From: Hungatella sp. UBA4396
GTDB taxonomy: Bacteria; Bacillota; Clostridia; Lachnospirales; Lachnospiraceae
Assembly: GCA_002389905.1 (NCBI GenBank)
Contig: DGRE01000052.1
Span: 5,595-69,594, forward strand
Direction: 5' to 3'
Length of the DNA stretch: 64,000 nt
Shown here: positions 36,057 through 44,618 of the stretch, in pieces
Position numbering within the stretch: the first letter of the stretch is position 1
Layout of the letters: each line of letters starts with the position of its first letter
Position numbers and translations under genes: made by a program
The notes under the pieces: generated by a model
Databases searched by the model: none
Seen by the model: only the letters and a program-made list of their open reading frames with translations
Told to the model about the DNA's origin: nothing

Positions 36057-36908
36057 CTATATACCAGCCATCTTATTGCGCAGGTTATCTAAAAAAGATA
36101 TGTTTTTCAGTTTCACCAGGATGGTCTTAATATCCGCCTGCCGTATCTCAATACAATCACCGGGATAAAGCTCCATAGCCGTATCCCCGTCAAATACTGC
36201 CGCCTGGCACACACCCTTTTCTCCCATCAGCTCAATCTGAATCCAGTCATCAGCAGAAAGCACAATGCTTCTGGCATTTAAGGCATGGGAACAGATGGGG
36301 GTCAGGACCACCATCTTGGAATCCGGGACAATAATAGGCCCGCCTGCGGAAAGGTTGTAAGCCGTGGAACCGGTGGGTGTGGCGGCGATCAGCCCGTCAG
36401 CCCTGTATTCATTTAAAAATTCCTGGTTGACAAAAACTTTCAGCTGCAGCATTTTTACAAGCCCGCTTCTGGTCATGACAATCTCATTTAAAGCGATGTC
36501 CTGGGCAATGACCTTTCCGTCCCGGTAGGCGCAGCCGCTTAACATCATCCGCTCCTCCAGCCTGTAGTCATTGGCCAGCAGTGAGGAAAGAGCGTCTTTG
36601 ATCTCCTCATTGCGGGATACCTGTGTCAGATATCCAAGAGTTCCCCTGTTGATTCCAAGCATGGGAATATTCTTCCCTGCCAGATCTCTGGCAGCCTGAA
36701 TCAGCGTGCCGTCACCTCCCAGAGTAATGATACACTCCGTCTCATCAGGTACTGTGGAAGCGTCGGTATAATGCTTTCCTGTTCTCCCTCTGTCCCGTTC
36801 TCCAATCCGGCAGACAGCTCCCTGTTTTTCCAGATAGCTGCAGATATCCCCGGCAGTTTCCCTGGCTCCCTTTTTCTCCGGATTCATGATCACAAAAAAA
36901 TGCTTCAT
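36057..36908 (-). CDS. nadK: NAD kinase
   Basis: 283 residues. It has the GGDGT motif (ITLGGDGTLIQAAR), the second conserved block NRGTLGYLT and the PTGSTAYNLSAGGPI loop of ppnK-type NAD kinases. It phosphorylates NAD to NADP using ATP or polyphosphate in the cytoplasm. It lies between tlyA and argR with short gaps. The ribosome-binding site is weak (AAAGGCAG set far from the ATG). Confidence 0.97.
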   Translation of the reverse strand: MKHFFVIMNPEKKGARETAGDICSYLEKQGAVCRIGERDRGRTGKHYTDASTVPDETECIITLGGDGTLIQAARDLAGKNIPMLGINRGTLGYLTQVSRNEEIKDALSSLLANDYRLEERMMLSGCAYRDGKVIAQDIALNEIVMTRSGLVKMLQLKVFVNQEFLNEYRADGLIAATPTGSTAYNLSAGGPIIVPDSKMVVLTPICSHALNARSIVLSADDWIQIELMGEKGVCQAAVFDGDTAMELYPGDCIEIRQADIKTILVKLKNISFLDNLRNKMAGI

Positions 36909-36946
36909 AGTAAGTTTTTATCTGCCTTTCCTCAGTGTTGTCCACA

Positions 36947-37747
36947 TCATAAGTCTGTATGAGCCTCTTTCACGGTCTTTTCCGGATCTAAAGCATGGTC
37001 CGGGCAGACTTCTTCCTGATGGTTCTTTAAATGGAGCAAATATTCAATATTTCCTTCCGGTCCCTTAATAGGCGAATACTCCAGGTGAAGGGGCAAAAGC
37101 CCAATGCTCACTGCATGGGCAATTACCTGTTCAATGACCTCCAGATGGACAGAGCTTTCCCTTACCACTCCCTTTTTTCCCACCTTTTCCCGCCCCGCTT
37201 CAAACTGAGGCTTAATGAGACAGACAATCTCTCCATCTTCTGTCAGAAGGTTTTTCACTGGTCCCAGTACCTTTTTCAGGGAAATAAAAGAAACGTCAAT
37301 GGAAGAAAATTCAATCTTATCGTTAATATCTTCTGATGTCACATAGCGGATATTGGTCTTTTCCATACAGACCACACGGGAATCATTGCGAAGCTTCCAT
37401 GCAAGCTGGCCGTGTCCTACATCTACTGCATAAACCTTGACAGCGCCGTTTTGAAGCATACAGTCTGTAAAGCCTCCCGTAGAAGCCCCCACATCCATGC
37501 ACACTTTTCCTTCCAGGGTCACATCAAAGTGAGTCATGGCCTTTTCAAGCTTTAACCCTCCCCGGCTTACATATTTCAGTGTGCTTCCCCTCACTTCAAT
37601 GGCTGATGTTTCTTCAAAGGAAGTTCCTGCCTTATCCTCTTTTTCTCCATCCACATAGACGATTCCGGCCATAATAATTGCCTTCGCCTTTTCCCTGGAT
37701 TCAGCCAGTCCGTGCTTTACCAAAAGTACATCCAATCGTTCTTTCAT
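36947..37747 (-). CDS. tlyA: TlyA family rRNA 2'-O-methyltransferase
   Basis: 266 residues from the ATG at 37747 (KERLDVLLV start), which overlaps the dxs stop by 4 bp; an in-frame ATG at 37768 is possible. An N-terminal S4 RNA-binding domain (about 1-60) is followed by an FtsJ-like methyltransferase domain with MDVGASTGGFTDCML (SAM-binding). It methylates ribosomal RNA, as TlyA does in 16S/23S, with consequences for capreomycin sensitivity in relatives. It is older annotated as hemolysin. The gene belongs to the nusB-recN chain. Confidence 0.92.
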   Translation of the reverse strand: MKERLDVLLVKHGLAESREKAKAIIMAGIVYVDGEKEDKAGTSFEETSAIEVRGSTLKYVSRGGLKLEKAMTHFDVTLEGKVCMDVGASTGGFTDCMLQNGAVKVYAVDVGHGQLAWKLRNDSRVVCMEKTNIRYVTSEDINDKIEFSSIDVSFISLKKVLGPVKNLLTEDGEIVCLIKPQFEAGREKVGKKGVVRESSVHLEVIEQVIAHAVSIGLLPLHLEYSPIKGPEGNIEYLLHLKNHQEEVCPDHALDPEKTVKEAHTDL

Positions 37748-39648
37748 CCCTTTTGCATTTCCTTCCATTCCGCATTCTGGCGCTCCGTATCCAGGTATTC
37801 CTTTTTAAGCCTCCATATGACGGAATCACTGTCAATTCCCAGGCCTTTTCTAAGGAGGGATACATTGCCGTGTTCCACATAGGAGTCCGGCAGAGCAATG
37901 TTCATCACTTTTACCTGGGGATAGTGTTCATGAATATATCCGGCAACGGCAAGGCCGTACCCGCCCTGAAGCACATTTTCCTCCATGGTCACAATAAGCC
38001 AATGTTTTTTTGCCAGCCTGTCCACCAGCTCCTTGTCAAAGGGCTTTACAAAACGGCCGTTAGCCAGGGTGCAGTTCCACCCCTCTGCCTTTAATTTCTC
38101 TCTCACATGCTCTCCAGTGCTCACCATGCTTCCCACAGCTAACAGTGCAATGTCACTTTCTTCATAGAGCATTTCCCCCTTGCCGTATTCAATGGGAGAA
38201 CGGAACTCTTTTAAGCCCTTGTAGGCCTCTCCTCTGGGGTAACGCAGGGCAAAGGGACCTCCATAAGACAAGGCAAATTTCAGGCCATCCATAAGCTCCC
38301 ACATGTTTTTGGGCGCAAACACGCTCATATTGGGAATTGCTGATAAAAAAGACAGATCGAAAATACCCTGATGGGTTTCCCCGTCACTGCCCACAAGTCC
38401 GGCCCTGTCCACGGCAAAAACCACGGGCAGGTTCTGGATACAGACATCGTGGAGAATCTGGTCATAGCCTCTCTGTAAAAATGAGGAATAGACGGCCACC
38501 ACCGGCTTTAAGCCTCCGGCTGCCATTCCTGCCGCAGAAGTTACTGCGTGTTCCTCCGCAATGCCCACGTCAAAAAAGCGGCCCGGATATGTGCGGGCAA
38601 ACCGCTTTAATCCTGTTCCATCGGGCATGGCCGCTGTCACTGCCACAATGGTTTTATCCTCTTTTGCCAGACGACAGATTGTCTTTGAGAACACATCTGT
38701 ATAGCTGGGATTTTTCTTCTCTTTTTTAAACTCTCCGGTGAGAATGTCAAATGGCTCCACTCCGTGAAATTTAGATGGATTTTTCTCCGCCGGAGCATAT
38801 CCTCTTCCCTTTTGGGTGATCACATGAACCAGGACGGTGTGATCCAGCTTTCTGGCATCTCTTAAAGCCCTGGAAAGAGCCTTGATGTTGTGGCCGTCCA
38901 CAGGACCTAAATAGGTGATTCCCATGTTTTCAAACAGCATTCCGGGAATTAAAAGCTGCTTGATTCCGTTTTTGGTGCGGCTGATCTTTTCGATGAGCTG
39001 GTCGCCTACCGCCGGAATTCGGGACAGTATATTGGTCACATGCTTTTTTAAGTCCAGATAGCCTTCTCCAGTCCGGATGCTGTTTAAGTAGGTGGACATG
39101 CCGCCTACGTTTTCTGAAATAGACATGTTGTTGTCGTTTAGAATGATGATGAAGTTCTTTTTCATCCTGGCCGCATTGTTAAGGGCCTCGTAGGCCATTC
39201 CTCCGGTCAGGGCACCGTCACCGATGACAGAGACGACAAAATGATCCTCTCCCAGCACATCCCTTGCCTGGGCAAGGCCCAGACCTGCAGAAACAGAAGT
39301 AGAGCTGTGTCCCGTATCAAAGGAGTCGCAGGGACTTTCCTTTCGTTTTGGGAAACCGCTCATACCGCCGTACTGGCGCAAATCATCAAAATCTTCTCTT
39401 CGGCCGCTGAGTATCTTATGGGTGTAGGACTGATGGCCCACATCCCAGATCACCTTATCTTTTGGAAGATCAAAGGCCAGATAAATGGCCATGGTCAGCT
39501 CTACAACACCTAAATTGGAAGCCAGATGGCCTCCGGTCACACTTATTTTTTCTACTAAGAAATCCCGGATTTCCTGGCCTAAGATATGAAGCTCCTGTTT
39601 TGTCAGCTTTTTAATATCCTCAGGCCCGTTTATCAATTCCAGTATCAT
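37744..39648 (-). CDS. dxs: 1-deoxy-D-xylulose-5-phosphate synthase
   Basis: 634 residues. Thiamine-pyrophosphate motif GDGALTGGMAYEALNN (about 150-165, Mg site), DVGHQSYTHKIL and the transketolase-like pyrimidine-binding segment EEHAVTSAAGMA are intact. It joins pyruvate and glyceraldehyde-3-phosphate, the first step of the MEP isoprenoid pathway. It is translationally coupled to tlyA. With ispA upstream it makes a small isoprenoid block. Confidence 0.97.
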   Translation of the reverse strand: MILELINGPEDIKKLTKQELHILGQEIRDFLVEKISVTGGHLASNLGVVELTMAIYLAFDLPKDKVIWDVGHQSYTHKILSGRREDFDDLRQYGGMSGFPKRKESPCDSFDTGHSSTSVSAGLGLAQARDVLGEDHFVVSVIGDGALTGGMAYEALNNAARMKKNFIIILNDNNMSISENVGGMSTYLNSIRTGEGYLDLKKHVTNILSRIPAVGDQLIEKISRTKNGIKQLLIPGMLFENMGITYLGPVDGHNIKALSRALRDARKLDHTVLVHVITQKGRGYAPAEKNPSKFHGVEPFDILTGEFKKEKKNPSYTDVFSKTICRLAKEDKTIVAVTAAMPDGTGLKRFARTYPGRFFDVGIAEEHAVTSAAGMAAGGLKPVVAVYSSFLQRGYDQILHDVCIQNLPVVFAVDRAGLVGSDGETHQGIFDLSFLSAIPNMSVFAPKNMWELMDGLKFALSYGGPFALRYPRGEAYKGLKEFRSPIEYGKGEMLYEESDIALLAVGSMVSTGEHVREKLKAEGWNCTLANGRFVKPFDKELVDRLAKKHWLIVTMEENVLQGGYGLAVAGYIHEHYPQVKVMNIALPDSYVEHGNVSLLRKGLGIDSDSVIWRLKKEYLDTERQNAEWKEMQKG

Positions 39649-39663
39649 ATTTTAATCAGATCC

Positions 39664-40551
39664 TTACTTTTCACGGTTCACCAGCATGCGGATCAGGTCT
39701 TCCAGAAATTGATTCTTTCCGGAAAGTTCATGGAGGCAGGAAACCGCCTCTTCTGAAATCCTCTCCACATCCTGCTTTGCCTTATTCATGCCCTCAAGGG
39801 TTACATAGGTGGTTTTATGGTTCTTTTCATCGCTGAGCACAGGCTTTCCAAGAACTCCTTCGTTACTGGTCACATCAAGGATATCATCCTGGATCTGGAA
39901 GGCCAGTCCAATGGCGGAAGCCATTTTTTCCACCAAATTTATTTCTTTTTCATCTGCCCTGCCAAGAATGGCTCCGATCACCATGGAGGCTTCTACAAGA
40001 GCTCCGGTTTTCAGACGGTAGATGAAGTCTAATTGTTCTCTGGAGACAGGTTTTCCGGACAGCTCTACATCCGCTGTTTGTCCGCCTATCATGCCGTAGA
40101 TTCCTGTTTTTTCTGCCAGGATTCCCATACATCTGGCGATCAGGTCCGGGCGGTCTGTCATGGAAAGAGCTTTAGCTGCGGTTTCCATGGAATACATTAA
40201 AAGGCCGTCTCCGGCAAGCACTGCCATGTCGTAGCCAAACTTCACCCAGACAGTGGGAAGTCCACGGCGCAGGGTGTCATTATCCATACAAGGGAGGTCG
40301 TCGTGAATCAGAGAAGAGGTATGAATCATCTCAATGGCCGCCATAAACGGTTCGATTTCTTTTCCCTCTCCTCCGAATAACCGGTAAGTTTCTTCCATCA
40401 GCATGGGGCGGAGTCTCTTCCCTCCTGCCCGGACGCTGTAATCCATGGCTGACAGAACAGTGGCCTGATGGCCTTCTACTGGGGGGAGGTATTTTTCTAC
40501 TGCGTGAAAGACTTCCTCTGTTCTGGCATCCAGTATTTCTTTAAAGTTCAT
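39664..40551 (-). CDS. ispA: Polyprenyl (farnesyl/geranyl) diphosphate synthase
   Basis: 295 residues from the ATG at 40551; an alternative ATG at 40563 lies further inside xseB. The first Asp-rich motif is HDDLPCMDND and the second is QDDILDVT, with the chain-length region just before the first motif typical of short-chain IspA-type enzymes. It condenses DMAPP/IPP to farnesyl diphosphate. It overlaps the end of xseB by 11 bp, the usual clostridial arrangement. Confidence 0.95.
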   Translation of the reverse strand: MNFKEILDARTEEVFHAVEKYLPPVEGHQATVLSAMDYSVRAGGKRLRPMLMEETYRLFGGEGKEIEPFMAAIEMIHTSSLIHDDLPCMDNDTLRRGLPTVWVKFGYDMAVLAGDGLLMYSMETAAKALSMTDRPDLIARCMGILAEKTGIYGMIGGQTADVELSGKPVSREQLDFIYRLKTGALVEASMVIGAILGRADEKEINLVEKMASAIGLAFQIQDDILDVTSNEGVLGKPVLSDEKNHKTTYVTLEGMNKAKQDVERISEEAVSCLHELSGKNQFLEDLIRMLVNREK

Positions 40552-40753
40552 GATTTTCACCATTTTCCTCTATGACAATTATCTTTTTTTCTACTTTATC
40601 TATTTTTTCATTGCAGGATTTGACCAGCTTCATACCGGCCTCATAATATTGAAAGGCTTCCTCTAAAGAGCTTTCTCCGCCCTCCAGCTTGCGTATGATT
40701 TCTTCCAGGTCGCTGAATGTTTCCTCAATGGTTCTTTCTTTTTTTACTGCCAT
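40541..40753 (-). CDS. xseB: Exodeoxyribonuclease VII small subunit
   Basis: 70 residues, all-helical, with the family's IEETFSDLEEIIRKLEGGE and LEEAFQYYEAGMKLVKSC segments. It pairs with XseA to form ExoVII, a single-strand exonuclease. GAGGAG precedes the ATG. It follows xseA by 13 bp and overlaps ispA. Confidence 0.96.
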   Translation of the reverse strand: MAVKKERTIEETFSDLEEIIRKLEGGESSLEEAFQYYEAGMKLVKSCNEKIDKVEKKIIVIEENGENHEL

Positions 40754-40766
40754 GTATCATTTCTCC

Positions 40767-42062
40767 TCATTGGCCTGCTTTTTTGGGGGATGGGTTTTCG
40801 GGGGTGATGCGGGAAACGACTGCATCGATGCTTCCATCCCGGATTCTCAGCCGGATTTCTTCTCCCGGTTTTATTTGCTTTACAGATTCTATGGGGCGGT
40901 GAGTTTCATCAGTTGCAAATCCATATCCGCCGCCAATCCGCTTTAGGGGGGAGTTGGCTTCCAGACGGCTGATGAAAAGCTCCAGTCTGTGCCTGTCCCG
41001 GACGGTTTGTTTTTCTATGAGGGTTTTTAGGCGGAGTTTTATTTCTGCCGCTCTGGTTCTGTCTGAGGCGGTTGTTGATAGGATGAGACTTCGAAGCTTT
41101 TCTTCTATGTCGGCCAGGCGCTGGCGCTTTTCACGGAGCTGGCGGCCTGGATTGTAGAATTTTAGTTTTAGGTTGTACTGTTCTGTGCGGAAACGATAGC
41201 GCTCTATTTTTCTGTCCATGGTTCTTGATAGGGTGTTTTTGTAGAGGGCTGTTTGTTCCTGGAATTGGTTATAGTCGAATACTGCCAGCTCTGCGGCTGC
41301 AGAGGGCGTGGGGGCCCGCATGTCTGCTACATAGTCGGATATTGTTACGTCTGTTTCGTGGCCTACGGCAGATATGACTGGAGTATTACAATTAAATATG
41401 GCTCTTGCTACGGTTTCTTCGTTAAATGCCCATAGGTCTTCGATGGAACCGCCGCCGCGGCCTATGATTAGGATATCGAGGTGCATCTGATCCAGGGTTT
41501 CGATGCCTTTTACGATGCTTTCCTTTGCCTGTTCGCCTTGGACTAAGGCTGGGTAGAGGAAAAGTTGAACGTAAGGGTTTCGTCTGGTTGAGATGTTTAT
41601 GATGTCACGGATTGCAGCTCCGGTGGAGGCTGTGACGATTCCTACGGTTTTTGCATACTTTGGGATGGGCTTTTTGTATTCTGGGGAGAACATTCCCATT
41701 TCTTCCAGTTCGTTTCGCAGTTTTTGGAATTTTTCGAATAAGTCTCCAAGGCCTTCCCGTGTGATTTCCTGAGCGTAGAGCTGGTATCTTCCGTCCCGCT
41801 CGTAGACTTCTATGCTGCCTTTGGCGGTGATTTGCTGGCCTTCTTCCAGTTTGAATGTGAGACCTTTTCGGCTGCCGGCGAACATGACGGCTGTCATGGA
41901 GGAGGTTCCGTCTTTTAAGGTGAAATAGATGTGGCCGGAGGTGTGGTATTTACAGTTGGACACCTCGCCTTTGACGGAAATCCGGTTCAGGGCAAAATCC
42001 TGGGCAAACATGTTTTTGATGTAGGCATTGACCTGGGAAACGGAGTATACACCGGCTGCCAT
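40767..42062 (-). CDS. xseA: Exodeoxyribonuclease VII large subunit
   Basis: 431 residues. An N-terminal OB-fold (about 1-100, with VKGEVSNCKYHTSGHIYFTLKD) is followed by the nuclease domain with VGIVTASTGAAIRDI, IGRGGGSIEDLWAFNEE and GHETDVTI, and by a coiled-coil region. It degrades single-stranded DNA from both ends. Codon use is unusual: mostly A- or C-ending codons, so its plus-strand side is G/T-rich, unlike dxs and recN. It starts 1 bp after the nusB stop. Confidence 0.97.
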   Translation of the reverse strand: MAAGVYSVSQVNAYIKNMFAQDFALNRISVKGEVSNCKYHTSGHIYFTLKDGTSSMTAVMFAGSRKGLTFKLEEGQQITAKGSIEVYERDGRYQLYAQEITREGLGDLFEKFQKLRNELEEMGMFSPEYKKPIPKYAKTVGIVTASTGAAIRDIINISTRRNPYVQLFLYPALVQGEQAKESIVKGIETLDQMHLDILIIGRGGGSIEDLWAFNEETVARAIFNCNTPVISAVGHETDVTISDYVADMRAPTPSAAAELAVFDYNQFQEQTALYKNTLSRTMDRKIERYRFRTEQYNLKLKFYNPGRQLREKRQRLADIEEKLRSLILSTTASDRTRAAEIKLRLKTLIEKQTVRDRHRLELFISRLEANSPLKRIGGGYGFATDETHRPIESVKQIKPGEEIRLRIRDGSIDAVVSRITPENPSPKKAGQ

Positions 42063-42063
42063 G

Positions 42064-42507
42064 TTACACCAGCTTTGCTAAAACTCCGTTGATGAATGCG
42101 GGAGCGTCGTCTCGGCCGTATTTTTTTGCCAGTTCTACGGCTTCGTTGATGGCTACTTTTTCTGGGACGGTTTCGTCGAATAATATCTCATACAGGGCGA
42201 GGCGGAGGATGATGAGTTCTGCTTTTCCCATACGCTTTGTTTTCCAGCCTTCGGCTACCTCGTCGATTTTTGCGTCGAGTTCGGGGATTTTCTGGCTGAT
42301 GGATTGGGTTCTTTCTATTAAATAGGTGATGTTTTCTTCACTCATGGTGACATCGTGGATGATTTCTTCTTTGCCTTCTGGGGTTGTGTCGTCTTGGCTG
42401 GGGGATTCGAAATATTGGGTTAGTTGAGCATTCTTTTCTTCTGTTGGGTGGAAATCTATGCAGAAAAGCATTTTGAAGCAGTGTTCGCGTAGTTTACTTC
42501 TGGTCAT
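42064..42507 (-). CDS. nusB: Transcription antitermination factor NusB
   Basis: 147 residues from the ATG at 42507, preceded by AGGAGGACATTACC. The NusB fold is clear: TRSKLREHCFKMLFCIDF at the start and the VAINEAVELAKKYG segment followed by FINGVL. It helps rRNA transcription antitermination with S10. It begins the long nusB-to-recN chain. A- and C-ending codons dominate, as in xseA. No consensus promoter was found upstream; the structured element at 42611-42737 lies in the leader. Confidence 0.95.
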   Translation of the reverse strand: MTRSKLREHCFKMLFCIDFHPTEEKNAQLTQYFESPSQDDTTPEGKEEIIHDVTMSEENITYLIERTQSISQKIPELDAKIDEVAEGWKTKRMGKAELIILRLALYEILFDETVPEKVAINEAVELAKKYGRDDAPAFINGVLAKLV

Positions 42508-42610
42508 TTGGTAATGTCCTCCTGGTTTATCGTAAGGCCGCATTTTTTTAGGGGCGGCGGGTGGTGCAAGGGATTAAAAGATTAAGTTTGATGGTGCGGG
42601 GTTTAAGTCC

Positions 42611-42737
42611 GCAGTGCAAGCCATCGAATCCTGCGGATTCGATGGCTCACGGGCGTTCGCCCTATGAAACAGGACGTAAACAAATTTTCTTATGTGCAAG
42701 CACAACGAAAATTTGTTTACGTCCTGTTTCGCACTGC
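42611..42737 (-). repeat. Structured intergenic element, copy 2 (outer stem enclosing three hairpins)
   Basis: GCAGTGC (42611-42617) and GCACTGC (42731-42737) form a perfect outer stem. Inside are hairpin A (42619-42647: 13-bp perfect stem, loop TGC), hairpin B (GGGC/GCCC, 42651-42662; minus-strand loop GAAC) and hairpin C (42666-42730: perfect 24-bp arms, 17-base loop). The sequence differs from copy 1 at 31640-31768 outside hairpin B, but the layout is the same. It fills most of the 289-bp gap between nusB and the hydroxyacid dehydrogenase; no coding sequence is supported there. Confidence 0.75.
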
Positions 42738-42796
42738 TCATCGCTTTCGTGAATATTATACCTTACCCACCTTCTTTATACAATAGAAAGTATATT

Positions 42797-43693
42797 TTAT
42801 TCACCTAAAAACTTCCTTATATTCTCAATCACCTTCTTACTCAATATCTCAAACGCTTGCCTTGTCCTTCCAGCCGACGCATTCACACAGAACACTCCCG
42901 AGTGCTTTGCCAATTCTCCCGTAGCATCTCCAATTGCACCTTCCGTATCACAAGCAAACCAATTATTCCCGCTATCCAGCCACTTCTTCAAATCTTCCGC
43001 CTCAAACGCCGGGCCGATGGAGGTGTTAAATAAAATCTTCCCATTCCCCAGCTTCTTAAACTCTTCTTCATGAAGCAATATTACATTTTTGTTCAAACAG
43101 GTAAATACTACCTCGTTATATTCCAGCAGCTCATGCAGAGGACGGTATTTCATCCCCTTTTCTTCATATTCTGTTTTCCTGCTTCTGCTGTAATAGGAAA
43201 CATCGGCTCCCATGAACTTTAATGCATCTGCTATCATACCGCCGGAAACGCCCATTCCTACAATTCCCGCCTTCAGACCGGTAATTTCCACCGGGATATC
43301 TTTCCACATGGGTCTGTCATAGCCGTGGAGGAAGCGGACCAGTTCGCAGATTGCATATTCCACAACTCCCACATCACCGTAATCCCTGACTCCGTAAACT
43401 GTGATTCCATGTTCTTCCGCATATGCAATGTCCACATTGGCACTTTCCTTTGCATAAAGGCTGCAGCACATTCCTACATATTTTATATTAGGACATGTCT
43501 CCAGTACATGGCGGCTGATTCTGGAAGTGTAGCTGAGAAGCACTCCGTCGGCATCTCCGATTCTTCTTATGATCTCTTCATCATCAGCAGGGATGTCCTC
43601 ATATAACACTACCTCTCTGGCGTAATGAAACAGCTCTTTTTCCGCCTCTTTTACCAGACTAACGGGTTCAATTGCAACTAATTTATTAAACAT
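42797..43693 (-). CDS. D-isomer 2-hydroxyacid dehydrogenase-like protein with altered catalytic residues
   Basis: 298 residues. The two-domain fold is clear: the NAD-binding GMGVSG motif at about 146-151 with a SRSRK dinucleotide-specificity segment after it. However, the usual catalytic Arg (NTxRG) is Ile in FNTSIGP (about 226), and the usual PHIAG histidine region reads VNASAGRT. The Glu is retained near CDTEGA. It may therefore bind NAD without classic hydroxyacid dehydrogenase chemistry. It is the second gene after the aspartate dehydrogenase-like gene, 12 bp downstream, with AAGGAGG before the ATG. Confidence 0.78.
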   Translation of the reverse strand: MFNKLVAIEPVSLVKEAEKELFHYAREVVLYEDIPADDEEIIRRIGDADGVLLSYTSRISRHVLETCPNIKYVGMCCSLYAKESANVDIAYAEEHGITVYGVRDYGDVGVVEYAICELVRFLHGYDRPMWKDIPVEITGLKAGIVGMGVSGGMIADALKFMGADVSYYSRSRKTEYEEKGMKYRPLHELLEYNEVVFTCLNKNVILLHEEEFKKLGNGKILFNTSIGPAFEAEDLKKWLDSGNNWFACDTEGAIGDATGELAKHSGVFCVNASAGRTRQAFEILSKKVIENIRKFLGE

Positions 43694-43705
43694 TCCATAA
43701 CCTCC

Positions 43706-44488
43706 TTAAAATACAATGGGGGAAACAATATTCTGTAATACTGCCACAACACTCCAGCCTGCGATTTCACTGGTGCTGGAGTATATGTCCACAACAGCCT
43801 TGATGCCTTCCATTTCCGCAGTGATCCTGTGGTCATCCCCGATCATTCCGGGAACGCTGTTGACGGTGACCTTTGTATTCTCCGGGCCATTGGTTGCCAA
43901 AGAGGCAGCTACCGCCACATTGACCTTGGTAGGAAGCAGTTCAATGGCGCCTTTGGCATTTCCATCAAACACTGTGGTGCTTTCCTCATCAGTCATCAGG
44001 CGCTCTTCAAAAAGAGGCGTATATTTCAAAGCCTGAGGCCCTTTCCAGGTATCAAATCTGGTGGAGGCGCCCATTAAGGTGACGGTGCGGAGCACGTCAA
44101 AACCGCCTATGGCTCCGGAAGCCAGATATACCCTGGTTCCATGGGTTGCCGCTGTTTCCTTTACTTTTTCATAAAATGCTCCATCGGCAAATGCACCGAT
44201 GGACAGCACAATCAGATTAGAGCCATTTGACAGGATCTTTTCTGCCATGGTTTTCACCGCTTCCACAGATGCGGCCTCCGCAACATAATCCGGCTTTAAT
44301 TCCAGCAGTTCTTCTATGGTTTCACAGGCTCTGCAGCCGCTTCCAGCTTCCAAAGCATCTGTTTTCTCCCGGCTTCTTCCTACAATTCCCACCAGCTCAT
44401 ATTCCGGCAGCAAGCCTTCCTTCCATGCCCTGACAACAATTTCTCCCAAATATCCGTTTCCTATCATTCCCAGTTTCAGCTTACTCAT
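43706..44488 (-). CDS. L-aspartate dehydrogenase-like protein (NadX family)
   Basis: 260 residues from the ATG at 44488, preceded by AAAAAGGAGGC. The Rossmann GNGYLG motif is near the N-terminus, and the aspartate-dehydrogenase C-terminal domain contains SGAIGGFDVL and LPTKVNVAVAASLA. NadX converts L-aspartate to iminoaspartate for NAD synthesis or aspartate catabolism. No nadA or nadC is beside it, so the link to NAD synthesis is not supported by context. It forms its own unit with the hydroxyacid dehydrogenase-like gene, with a promoter at 44523-44551. Confidence 0.75.
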   Translation of the reverse strand: MSKLKLGMIGNGYLGEIVVRAWKEGLLPEYELVGIVGRSREKTDALEAGSGCRACETIEELLELKPDYVAEAASVEAVKTMAEKILSNGSNLIVLSIGAFADGAFYEKVKETAATHGTRVYLASGAIGGFDVLRTVTLMGASTRFDTWKGPQALKYTPLFEERLMTDEESTTVFDGNAKGAIELLPTKVNVAVAASLATNGPENTKVTVNSVPGMIGDDHRITAEMEGIKAVVDIYSSTSEIAGWSVVAVLQNIVSPIVF

Positions 44489-44522
44489 GACAGCCTCCTT
44501 TTTCTTTAAACATTTAACTTTC

Positions 44523-44551
44523 ATTATAAGTCTTGTCTCATTGTATTACAA
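44523..44551 (-). promoter_or_regulatory. Sigma-A promoter of the aspartate dehydrogenase-like unit
   Basis: Minus strand TTGTAA, 17-bp spacer, TATAAT, 35 bp before the start codon. It lies right after the asp23 terminator, so the two-gene unit is transcribed on its own. Confidence 0.7.
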
Positions 44552-44560
44552 GAGCAATTC

Positions 44561-44603
44561 CAAAAGAAAAGCGGAGAGCGACTTTTTAGGTCTGCTCTCC
44601 GCT
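44561..44603 (-). terminator. Rho-independent terminator of asp23
   Basis: AGCGGAGAGC (44570-44579) pairs with GCTCTCCGCT (44594-44603) perfectly across a 14-base loop, with TTTTCTTTT after it on the minus strand. Confidence 0.85.
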
Positions 44604-44618
44604 GTGGGATTTTCATAT

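Noticed and set aside
42666..42730. Reading the 24-bp inverted repeat as insertion-sequence ends or a simple terminator
   Set aside because: There is no transposase between or beside the arms, the loop is only 17 bases, and no T-tract follows. It fits better as one hairpin of the larger structured element.
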